A DNA stretch of 64,000 nucleotides from Amblyomma americanum (taxonomy: Eukaryota; Arthropoda; Arachnida; Ixodida; Ixodidae): positions 166,280,683-166,344,682 of the forward strand of contig NC_135500.1 of the NCBI RefSeq assembly GCF_052857255.1, given 5' to 3'. How positions within the stretch are numbered: position 1 is the stretch's first letter; each line of letters opens with the position of its first letter. Positions 26,237 through 35,403 of the stretch are shown here, piece by piece. The notes under the pieces were generated by a model. The model was not told the origin of the DNA. It searched no databases and saw nothing but the letters and a program-made list of their open reading frames with translations. The position numbers and the translations under genes were made by a program.

Positions 26237-26867
26237 AGGTGTTACAGGGAAAACTAATTTTCAAAAATAGGACTTTCGAGGCAATATGGCTTTTGTGGCA
26301 TAATACTGCCAGGCTCGGCGGACACCAGAAAGCTCGTGAATTTTTTTAACTAGCAAGGCGGTTAACTAATTTTCAATAATTAACTTTTTAACTGTTAGAG
26401 TTAAGCGCACAGTTGCACTTACAGATTTGTAGCCGGTCGTCAGCAACCGCCAAATCAGTTTTTAGAATTTCGAAAATGCAGTCACCCTCGCCACTATGGC
26501 CAAACAAATTTTTGCTACACCGTGCCAAAGTACATGCGCGTTTCAAAAGTATGCAAGGAAAAGAAACTCCTCCAGTCTCCGTAACTAGTCGAAATAGCCA
26601 AATTTTGTCGGGCCACAGCGCCAAGGGTAATCGCGTTTTCGAAGTTCTAAAAACTGGTATGGCGGTTACTAGCGACAGGCTACAGATCAATAATTGTAAC
26701 CAGGCACCTAACTCTAATAGTTAAAAAGTTAATTATTCTAAATTCGTTAACCAGCTTACCAGTTAAGGTAATTCACCGCTTTTCTGGTGTCTGCCAAGCC
26801 TGGCAATATCGCACCGGAAAATCCATATTTTTACCTCGACAATTACAGTCTTCCCTTTTACACCGGG
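26235..26867. mobile_element. Foldback MITE (palindromic, mariner-like ends)
   Basis: The two halves are imperfect reverse complements of each other, with a central loop of roughly 80-90 bp near 26520-26600. Shared blocks include 'ggacaccagaaa', 'aataattaactttttaact', 'ccgccaaatcagtttttaga' (with one or two changes) and 'acttcgaaaa'. The ends read 'ccaggtgttacaggga' and, in reverse complement, 'cccggtgtaaaaggga', each flanked by TA. A TA duplication plus short 'CCGGGTGTT..CAGGGA' ends suggests a non-autonomous Tc1/mariner-type element; this is inferred. No transposase frame is present. A single-ended relative lies at 33260. Confidence 0.75.
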
Positions 26868-28579
26868 TATATTCTACATTCTTTCGAAAGCGATGTATGT
26901 TCTGGATTAGGAACCTTCAGTTACAAATATACTTGAATGTTCAAAGGCACGGGAATAATATTTTGGCGCCCATGCTGCACAAGCGCCTTTCAGCAAACTG
27001 CGACCGTGCCCACTCTACTGCAAGCTTTATGACAGTGCTTCAAGCGGCTCCAAGTTGCCATCGCGAATTTTAAAGCTTAACATTTAAAGAGCCTCTCAGA
27101 TGTACCCGTAGTTCTAGCACACGGTGTTCTAGCCTCTCATGGCGTGCAGTCTATGTGCTGCGCTAGCGATGCGCGAATTCACTATCCTAGAGGTGTTCTA
27201 CGGCCTTAAGGCATTGTCGGCGAACAGGAACTCCTAATATTATAACTCCTTTGACAGATATTCACTATAGGTGAAACTGTAGCTACTAGTGCTTTTGCCT
27301 TGACTTTGGGGGTATACGCTACGCGCTATTGCTATTAACACGAAAGCATTATATGGCTCATCGACAACGAAACCCAGCGTTCTGGGCGACGACCACCATC
27401 AGTGGTTCCGTAAATTCTGAATGACGTCACCATGGTATGAAATAAAAATAGAATTTCTTTCGAAGGTGCGGGGAATACAGCCTAGGGCTGCCGAATTTCG
27501 CTGTGAGCACGCAACCCATACACTACAAAACCGCGTTGCTTCTTGGCGAACAAATTTGAACCTAGTATCTGCGTTGCCTTCCCGCGGTATGCTAATGATT
27601 AGGTGGGTCATTAAAAATGAAAAAAATAGAAAAGAAATGAAAGAACAAATAGGAACTAAAATATTTTTGAATGCTTTCCCATTCAAAGCTCATAAGTACC
27701 CTAATGCACCCTCCATAATTTTTTTTTTCTTCGCCGCCAATCTTACGACCGTATTCATGCGCTTAAGTCCTCATACAAAGCAGAACAGAGCAATAGTTCA
27801 TGCTTCTGCAGCTTCAGCGAGAGGAGATAATTTTAAGAGAATTAGCTCTTACTCACCACGTTACGAGATTTCGTGGGGTCTGCTAACACCCTTGATCACA
27901 GCGCCATCTGTGGCAGCAACAAGAAAACAGCGCATCTCGCATTGAGACTTGTAACGTCATCTACAATAGCGTTGTAGAAACAACCACCTGCCGCATGCCA
28001 ATGATGACGTCACAGTCCAATATGATGGATAGAGGTGTAGCTATTTGACTATGACGTCAGGGGACAAAATGGCGGCATAGTTTTGGTTTCTCAAATTCAA
28101 GATGGCGACTATTAAAATGGGCTGTGCCCTGTCATTCCTCTCCCCCCCCCCCCACCAAGAATTATTCTAAAACGGGTAGGAAAATGTCCCGTTACGGGGC
28201 CGCTACACATATATACATTGGTTCCGCTATATGCACTCCAACAACGGGCACTATTCAGGGGACAGTGGTATACCGAATTTCCTAAGCAAATGAGGGTTGT
28301 GGTATAGAAATAAAACCACAATTAAATTATAGGTAAACATTGTATACATGCAATTACTAATCGAAGCGTTACCATATCGCACCGCAAGCCGACCCACCTT
28401 AACCCCCCAAACGAAGCAAATTCCGTTTGGGACGTATCTTGAGGGGGGCGACTCGACAATGGGTAGGCGTGCATCGTAATTTCTCTGATAGATGGCGCTA
28501 GATGGCGATCGTTCCGCTAGGCGGCGTGCGTTGCACGCGTAGCCGAGCATGGTGGCAATCCACACCACTTCAAAGGGTA

Positions 28580-28670
28580 TAATAATAATAAATGGTTTTT
28601 GGGAAAAGGAAATGGCGCAGTGCCTGTCTCATATACCGTTGGACACCTGAACCGCGCCGTAAGGGAAGGG
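28580..28670 (-). mobile_element. SINE fragment (3' end of a type I Ruka element, copy 7)
   Basis: On the minus strand it covers only the 3' part of the type I body, from 'cccttcccttacggcgcgg' through 'tcaggtgtcca' and 'ctgcgccatttcc' to an (ATT)n tail. The head and core are missing, so it is a 5'-truncated insertion. It is present only in the right arm of the inverted repeat and so postdates the arm duplication. Confidence 0.9.
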
Positions 28671-28733
28671 TATTATATTCCGTTTCTCAAGACGACGAGC
28701 GGTTCGTTCTTCTTCTTTGTAGACGAGAACGCG

Positions 28734-28781
28734 AACAGCTAACAGCGAAACCAAACAGCTAACAGCGAAACCAAACAGCTA
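28734..28781 (+). repeat. 20-bp tandem repeat, about 2.4 units
   Basis: 'aacagctaacagcgaaacca' is repeated from 28734, 28754 and 28774. The left arm has one unit only ('agcgttagctgtttgg' in reverse complement). The local expansion therefore happened in the right arm after the arms separated. Confidence 0.85.
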
Positions 28782-28859
28782 ACGCTCGTTACTTCAACGT
28801 CTTCCAGATTTTGGCGGCCTTTTTTTCGCTGTTTTCATGTTCTTTACCGATGCCGGCAG

Positions 28860-29124
28860 GTACCGCTACGTTATACGTCCCAACATGCTGCTGGAGCCCA
28901 CCAGCGCCCCACGCTCCCAAGAAGAGCAACCCAAGGTCCTTGTCGTCGTAGTCCAGGCTACAGAGGGCGTATCGGCTGTGGCTACGAAGCCCGCTTTCGT
29001 GGGCAGAGGCAACGCGTCCAGGGCCAACACGGACACCGTGACAGCTCTCGCAAGTGACGGCGCAGGTGTCGCTGCAGGAGCACAGGCACCTCCGACTGAG
29101 GAACCCTTACCAGCGCCGTTGTGA
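28860..29124 (+). CDS. Gene A exon 2: YRYVIRP motif and Ala/Pro-rich tail
   Basis: Follows AG at 28858-28859 ('ttctttaccgatgccggcag'). The first G completes the split Trp codon from exon 1, giving GVVW-YRYVIRPNMLLEP. The tail is Val/Ala/Thr/Pro-rich with 'KVLVVVVQATEGVSAVA', no cysteines and no further membrane helix, and ends EEPLPAPL then TGA at 29122-29124. The same acceptor context and nearly the same first residues (YVIRP) occur in gene B exon 2 at 38385. An ATG at 28837 is in frame 23 bases before the acceptor, so an intronless start 'MFFTDAG' is an alternative. GC content and CpG are well above the flanks, as for a real exon. No family recognised. Confidence 0.5.
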
Positions 29125-29982
29125 CGGCGAGGTCTGGAAGCATAATCATCAATTCGTCGGAATGAGCTGTCGCCCCGGAGTGTGGGGAAAACTAAGTCCC
29201 GTGGCATGGCGTGTTATATGGTTTTACTTTGAATCAACACGATCGTAGATGCTACAGACATAAGGTTGCGCATCAAACACTATTTTAATCAACTGCGCAA
29301 TGAGCAGTATTTCTTCGTAAACGGTGTAGAAAACTAAGCTTCCTGTATGGAGAATTAAGTGTACTCATTACAGCTGAGCAACGGCATGCTTACAGCCGGC
29401 CTCAACTTTTGAAATAGATGTCTGTCTTTGAATTTTGAGTGAAATCCGCATCTTGTGAGAGACAGGCCGCAGTTTAATATGCGATAATGTCAAAATAGAG
29501 CTCAGCTTTGAATTGCGATGACTTCATGGTAAAACTATGTATAAATGTTCTAAAACCAAATTTCAGGACTTGCAAGTTTAAGCGGGCTTTTTTTCCATAT
29601 TTTTCTAATTATGGCGCTTTTAGTTGTTCCTTAGAGGATACTTACTAATATGCAGCAGTGACTAACAAAAACGGTGATAATAATGTGATTATTCTACCCT
29701 TACGTGTCAAAACTATGTACGTTATAAAGTACACCATAGTGGAGGGCTACGCAGTAAATTAAGCCAAGCGGTTTAGGAGCCAAAAAAAATCTTATTACAC
29801 GTGCATATTAAAACATCGATGCAAAGGCCTGCTGGAATTTCGCCTCCATGTAGAGAGCAATAAATAACAGCACCTCAGCTTTTAGGTCATTAGTGATGAT
29901 TATGCGCCACAGTTTTTCTAATTGAAAAATTGCTCCTTAGAAAAACAGCAGTATACGCCCCTGGATTGAGTGTATGGTATTT

Positions 29983-30198
29983 AATGGGGGATTTAACTCC
30001 CCGAAGCTGCACATGGGCTACGAGAGGTGCTGGGGGGTGGGGAGGGTTCCAGATAAATTTTTTTCACGCAAGCTCTTTAACCACACAGCACACAGGCGCT
30101 TTCACAACTTTGCCTCCATGACAATGCGGTTGCCGCGAGTGAGATTCCATGCTTCGTCTTTGGGTTCAGCAGCCGGAGTCCACAGCCATTGAGGCACT
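29983..30198 (-). mobile_element. Highly diverged type II SINE (copy 9)
   Basis: Read against the other copies, collinear blocks survive. They are 'tttaactccccgaagctgcac' (for tttaacgtcccaaagcgac), 'gggttccagataaattt', 'ctctttaaccacacagcacac' (for tctttaacgtgcac..cacac), 'gcctccatgacaatgcgg' and 'ttcagcagccggagtccaca'. Divergence is around a third, so it is old. The A and B boxes are destroyed. The local 63-72-codon frames are not genes. Confidence 0.7.
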
Positions 30199-32959
30199 AG
30201 GGGAGGGGGGGGGGGGGGGGGGAGACATTTTTAATGTACGGTTGACCGACCGAAGTAAGTCTTTGGTCTCCACGCTGGGGGAGAAGAAAAGGGGAAGGAA
30301 GGAAGGAGAGGGGTGCAAGTGTGCGAATTTACGAGTGCGAGCAACCTGTTCAGATAGGCGATTTTTCTTGAGTTCTCTCAGAGTGGCTTCTAAACTTGCG
30401 GACCACAGTTTTAGCGAAAGCGAGTACTGCTCGCTTATGAAATCGTCAGATGTGCGATGTGTTGTGATAAGCAGACGAACATTCCAAGCACTGAAGGGTT
30501 AAAGATTAAGCTCAAAGAAAAGAAAAGAAGCCAGGGCTCTTTATTATTTCATGTTTACCAATAATATTCAGGTTATATAACCAGTATATTTGCATTAGCC
30601 GGATCAAAGATTAAGCAGCGTAGCAGAGGCTGCATTGAGAGGTAAAATATCTGAGTAGACAATTGTACGACTTGTTAAAGCTACAAAATGATGCATGTCT
30701 TGTTTCTCATTATCGCTCGTCACTTAATTTATAAAGTTACAGAATCTTCATTGAGCGTCTCATTCATTTTCAATCTTGGGCTATTGTTTTGAGCGTACTT
30801 AGCTGCTTCGCAACTTAATTACTCATTCCCATTACCAGCCTCCTACCGTTCAGCTTTGGCGATGACAAAGCGCCGTACCTCCCATAAAACCTGTTTTGTA
30901 TTGCCACGACCGTCGAGGCAGAGGATTACCGAACGCCAAAACAGGCTCCTAATATGCTAAGCTACTTCCTGACCTTTAACCTGTCACCATTGTAGGGAAA
31001 TGCGCACAATCATTCGCAAGCCCCAGTTTCGTTTCAACTATTGAGAGGCAGTGCATCGTAATGGTTCGCATAACAACAGATGCTCGCAATTTAGCTTGCC
31101 TACTACTCAGCCAGTGGCTCTGGTTGGACGCCACTACCGCGGCAGCTCTTTGATGCACTGCTGCAAGGGTTAGTTTCAATTTTTGGTTTTGTTCTATAGG
31201 GAAATAAAGCGTGTTTAAACATCTTTTAAACCCACTCTTCGTTTTCGTGCAAGAAAATTAGATATTCTGATTATTTCGTCCTACGATTGCTGTACCTTAG
31301 TGTAGGAATGCATGTGTACAGTGCCGGTTTTCTATCTTGCTGTGTTGTTCATGTTCTAGCGGCTTGTCAAAGCTCTCGACGTTCCGAAATGAAGGCGATC
31401 ACGCTCCAGCTGATTGAGAGGAGTAGTGAACACTTTCACAGATGCCTTCAACTTAAAGAGCATGCTTTCTTCATCTGACTCAGGTACGTTATCACAGGCA
31501 ACTGAACAACGTAAACTTCGGGGACGTGTGTCACTCAACCTCCCTCCTTGAGCGCTGGGGGAAACCAACCCTGCGGAATTCCTTATGCCTTTGCAGGACC
31601 ACATATATTCTGTTAATTTTGTAATCTTTCCGCTATGGCGGCGCTGCTGAAACTGATGATGATGATGATGATGTTATCGCCCCTCCCTCGAAGGAACCGT
31701 TGCAGTTTCGCCAGAGGTGCGAATCGTTCTAATTCGATGCAGCCGGCGTTGTCGCTATGGTGCGACGCGCCTCTTCCACCTTATTTCTTTTAATTCGCCT
31801 CTCTCTGCATGTGGCGCTGGTAATGGCTCAGTTGTTGCCAGTTGCCAGGGGCATCCATTGTTCGCTTTTTGTTTAGGAAGGAACAAAGCAGTACTGACGT
31901 TCTTTTTCGGTGCATTACATGTTTTGAGTTGTGCGTTTGCCTCCTTCATGCGTCCAAAAATATGAAAACAAGCTAAAGACGCAGAAAACGACGCTGGTCA
32001 GAAGCGTCAGCCAGTTTTCGCATTTATCCTTTGGCTCGTGCGCGATTTTGGCTGTGTTTACTGTGCTGACGCTTACTGCGGTGGCACTTACCACTTGCAT
32101 AAAACAGATAGGTCGAGAGATGCGTTCGTCGGATGTTCACTTTCTTAAGCGACATCTTCCCGCAGTGCTTTTTGATATTGTAATTTTGTTGCTAAGACCA
32201 GCATATGCATTATGCTGCGTTCATTTCTAGCATTATTACAGTATCCTGTCGGGAAGCGCCGCTTGTTGTACCGCGCATTCCTGCCAGGGCTCCTGGTTTT
32301 GTCTTTTTCTTATCTGAAAAAAAATGAAAACTTCTACGTGCATTATTTCCCGTACTTGCGAATATCACTCACCTACTTTCCTAATCTAAACGTAAGCTCA
32401 ACAAGTACCGTAATTATTCGCTTCTAACACACAATCGATTTTGCATGGTGGTGAAAGTTGAGAAAGCGCAATTTATGTAGGCGCCTAAAGAGATCTATAT
32501 ATCTCTTTCATGTTACACATCGTCGCTCTCTCGGCGCATTTGTTCGCTTTCATCGCGGCAAGTGAATCTGGAAGCAAGAGACGCGTAACAACGCGATACT
32601 GAGGACAGCAAAGGAATCGGGGGGAGAGGGTGGGGCGATCAATGGAAACAACACAGCGCGCCCTCCACGTCTTCCACGCTCTTGCGTCCCGACTCACTAG
32701 CATGGAAGCTGCAAACCCAATTACAAACAGCCTTGTAGCTTAGAGTCGCACCTCATTCCCCACGACCGATGGTAGTGATGTTAACGGAAATAAAGTGGGT
32801 AACCGGGATTTTTCTCCGCTTATCTAGAAGATTGACCCGAACACCAATAACATTCAGTTTAAATTTTGGTCGGTGGAACCGATTTGCATATTTGTTTAAG
32901 ACTTAACACCTGGAGCTACATGAATTGCAAGTAGGCACCAACGCAGGGAGCGTGTAGCC

Positions 32960-33040
32960 CCTGGCTTGTCCATAAACCAACGACCTCAACATGTCGAGTG
33001 CGATGCACTACCAATTCTTCCGCGACGGTGGCCTTCCAGT
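32960..33040 (-). repeat. tRNA-like SINE head of a second family
   Basis: On the minus strand it reads 'gaattggtagtgcatcgcac' (A-box region, like TAGCTCAGTTGGTAGAGCATCG in tRNA-derived repeats) followed by a B-box-like 'ggtcgttggtttatgg'. It differs from the Ruka head, which reads TGGCTCAGTGGTTAGGG. It is too decayed to be a tRNA gene. How far the element extends beyond 33040 is unclear. Confidence 0.4.
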
Positions 33041-33257
33041 CCTCTACTTTCGTCGTCACCAGATTCACTCTCGACGAGAATGGAGGTAGAGCATTCCAAT
33101 CCCCACTCCGGAATGTGTTTGGTTTTTCTTCTACCTTCTAATCAGTTATCTGTCATGTAAAAGATGGTTACACTGTCTTTTTTTCGCCTATCTATTCAAA
33201 GAGAAAAGCGAGCTCTTTCTATGTTTTCACCAATTTTGGTGACTGTTTGCTTCCCAT

Positions 33258-33640
33258 ATACCGGGTGTTTCAGGGAAGCCGACCACTAACTTTAAAAAAT
33301 ATGTTTTATCAGATAACGAGAAACTTTTCGCGGCATAGTAATACCAGTTTTAGTGAACGTCAGAAAAGAGCTTAATTCTAACAGTTAACCCTTCAGGTCT
33401 AGAGATAGGCGCCAAAATGGAAATAAAGATTTTTGTCCGGCCGTTAGTAGTGTTTTCGAATTTCGAAAGCGCGATTACCCTCGCAGCTGCAGCTCAACCG
33501 CGCTACTGCGGGGAGAGCAAAGCGGCGTTCATAAAGTCCCGTCACACTGTGCCGCGTGCACAATACGACAGTATCTGCCTCCCCTTCTCGCCACTTCGCC
33601 GCTTCAGTGCGGGCAGGTAGAGAATGTTATGCGGCTGCAA
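33258..33640 (+). mobile_element. Single-ended relative of the foldback MITE
   Basis: It begins 'ataccgggtgtttcaggga', the same end as the element at 26235, with the same TA flank. It keeps internal homology: 'cgcggcatagtaatacca', 'aacgtcagaaaag', 'tcgaatttcgaaagcgcg' and 'attaccctcg'. I find no matching right end within the next kilobase, so it is truncated or one half of a larger element. The 67-codon frame inside it is not a gene. Confidence 0.6.
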
Positions 33641-35044
33641 CTAACTTTTCTTAAAAGCTACACTACGTGCGCCAACCACAGACTTGTCGCCAATGCTGAG
33701 GACTGCAAGGACAAACACACTATAGCGTGAGGAGTGCATGCCGCATGCGATTTTCGATGACACATGCGATTTCTGTTATGACGCTTAGCATTTTGTCGTC
33801 TAAATTAAAATATTCCTTGAGCAGTTGCCTGGCCACGTTCATTTCTTAAGGTGGATATATAAAGGGTTGTAGCTGATTCGCTGCACGTTCTTGACCAGAA
33901 ATGGCGGTGGAATAACTGAGCAGGTATGTGAAAGACAATTATTTTTCTGTTTAAGACTGGCGCCTTGATATGTACTTCCGAGCTCTGTGATGGTGCAATA
34001 CCCCAACTTCCGGTCTCGGTACCTAACCCGCCTGACAACGTATTTAGCAGCGATTCTGGCTAAAAGCCATCAGAAATTTCAACCTAAAAGATATCAAGGC
34101 TAGGCGGTAAATGATTTTTGTACTGTTAACTTGCGCAATTTCATTCTCTGAACGGAGCAGACTAACTTGAGATGTGGACTCCCGGCTTCACTCATAGCTT
34201 TTTCAGCAATGATTCTGACCCCGAAAAATCTGAAATGCACCATAGAAGGAAGCGCACCTAGAGAAAATGGTAGATCATTCACTTGCTAATTCTTGGTTTG
34301 TAAAAAAAAAAAAGACGAAAATGATTTGGCCGAATGAGGCGATTATTAGTGGCGCTGCTTACCGGAAGCTGTTGGACTCAACCGTTGAAGGAAATTGAGC
34401 CACCCTGACATGGTACAAAGGTACCCAGGATGGTAAAAGCAAAACTACATGAATACATTGTCAGCAATTAACGCTCTAAAACAAGAAATAGCTAGATATC
34501 TAACAGCACATCACACCGACTTGATGTTCTGCAACCATGGCAGCATTTAATTTCTTCCTCATACTTTAAAAAATCATGTTAGACTAAATAAATATTTTAA
34601 ATGAATTCATCCGTTACATACGCAACTACGTAAATAAATTTTGGTCGACAGTGCAGCGAAGATAAATAATATTCCACAGCGGGTACGATTCGCACGTGCT
34701 TCAACTAATTGTTGCTCCGAAATTTTAAGCTTATATTCGCGTTCACTCCCCTAATAGACCTTGTGCGGATTTTTAAGTATTAATCGCTGATACAAGCAGA
34801 TTCTCATTATCCCGAGGTGATCAAAAAAATGCGTCGGAGAAAAGACGAAGACGACTGTTACTCGTGCCTCAGGTTTTTCTGGGCGGCTGGGATCGCTGGT
34901 TCTTCACTGGAAGAACTTTGCAAGCTAGTGATCTGAGCAAGAAACGAAACGAAGACAAATAGTCGCAATCGTTAGATTAGCAGCTTCAATTGATTCAGAA
35001 GCAAGTGGCACGTTTAAAAGTCAGTTTCGTCCTAAATATCATTC

Positions 35045-35403
35045 ATGTCCGTATCGCAGACTAAGGAGCAAGATGGCAAAGCGGCCCAAGGGCGCACACC
35101 TTCAGCTTCTTCGCCTCCTGGAGCGTCGCCCGCAAGACGAGAGGACGCCGCTCCGTCGCCCAAAGCAAAGAAGAGCCTCACAGAGCAAGTGGCCAAGAAG
35201 ACTGAGACGCCGTCTCCCGCGAAAGGCTCTGCTGTGGTCTCACGTTCGGGTGCCTCCACTCCTTTGAAGGACCTTGAAGAATCTATGAATCGATCGGTGG
35301 GCCGACCTCTCGGAGACCCCAAACGTCGCTCCAAGTACATGATAGCCTGCTTTGGAATCTCTGTTCTTGCGCTTCTTCTTGTGACCGGCGTCGTCGTGTA
35401 CAA
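35045..35403 (+). CDS. Gene B exon 1: basic, low-complexity N-terminus plus membrane helix
   Basis: Starts at ATG 35045 ('MSVSQTKEQDGKAAQG'). About 95 residues are rich in Pro, Ser, Ala and Lys ('TPSASSPPGASPARRED', 'TETPSPAKG'), probably disordered. Then come 'DPKRRSKY' and one membrane helix at residues 99-118 ('MIACFGISVLALLLVTGVVV'). The basic cluster before the helix suggests a cytoplasmic N-terminus by the positive-inside rule, though basic residues also follow the helix. The frame is cut at GT 35404 (donor 'gtgagt', near consensus) after two bases of a Lys codon, phase 2. Reading on gives an immediate TGA, so without splicing the protein would end at the helix. Exon 2 at 38385 restores the frame, for 185 residues in all. 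Paralogue of gene A by layout. Function unknown. Confidence 0.6.

Larger units (their letters stand above)
27822..28823 (-). repeat. Right arm of the long inverted repeat
   Basis: The reverse-complement partner of 24436-25178. It is longer because of extra sequence at about 28480-28690, which includes a SINE fragment and a 20-bp tandem repeat. It contains the C12 run at 28142-28153, facing the G-rich segment near 24862 of the other arm. The frame at 27421-27945 runs into this arm and is not a supported gene. Confidence 0.85.
29125..35044. other. Repeat-rich interval between candidate genes A and B
   Basis: It contains a degenerate SINE (29983), a G18 run (30205-30222), a (GAT)n run (31656-31674), a MITE relative (33258) and a tRNA-like SINE (32960). 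A frame at 31931-32230 has one good hydrophobic segment ('CAILAVFTVLTLTAVALTTC') but no convincing phase-2 donor, so I do not call it a third paralogue. The sequence directly before 35045 contains 'agtcagtttcg' at about 35019-35029, a possible initiator, with no well-spaced TATA box. Confidence 0.4.

Noticed and set aside
27421..27945. 174-codon plus-strand frame
   Set aside because: Its last third lies in the inverted-repeat arm, no motif is recognisable, and the matching left arm carries no corresponding open frame.
31931..32230. Frame with a good membrane segment between A and B as a third exon 1
   Set aside because: The only nearby GT ('atag/gtcgag') is weak and in phase 1; no basic/helix/Tyr pattern at the end.
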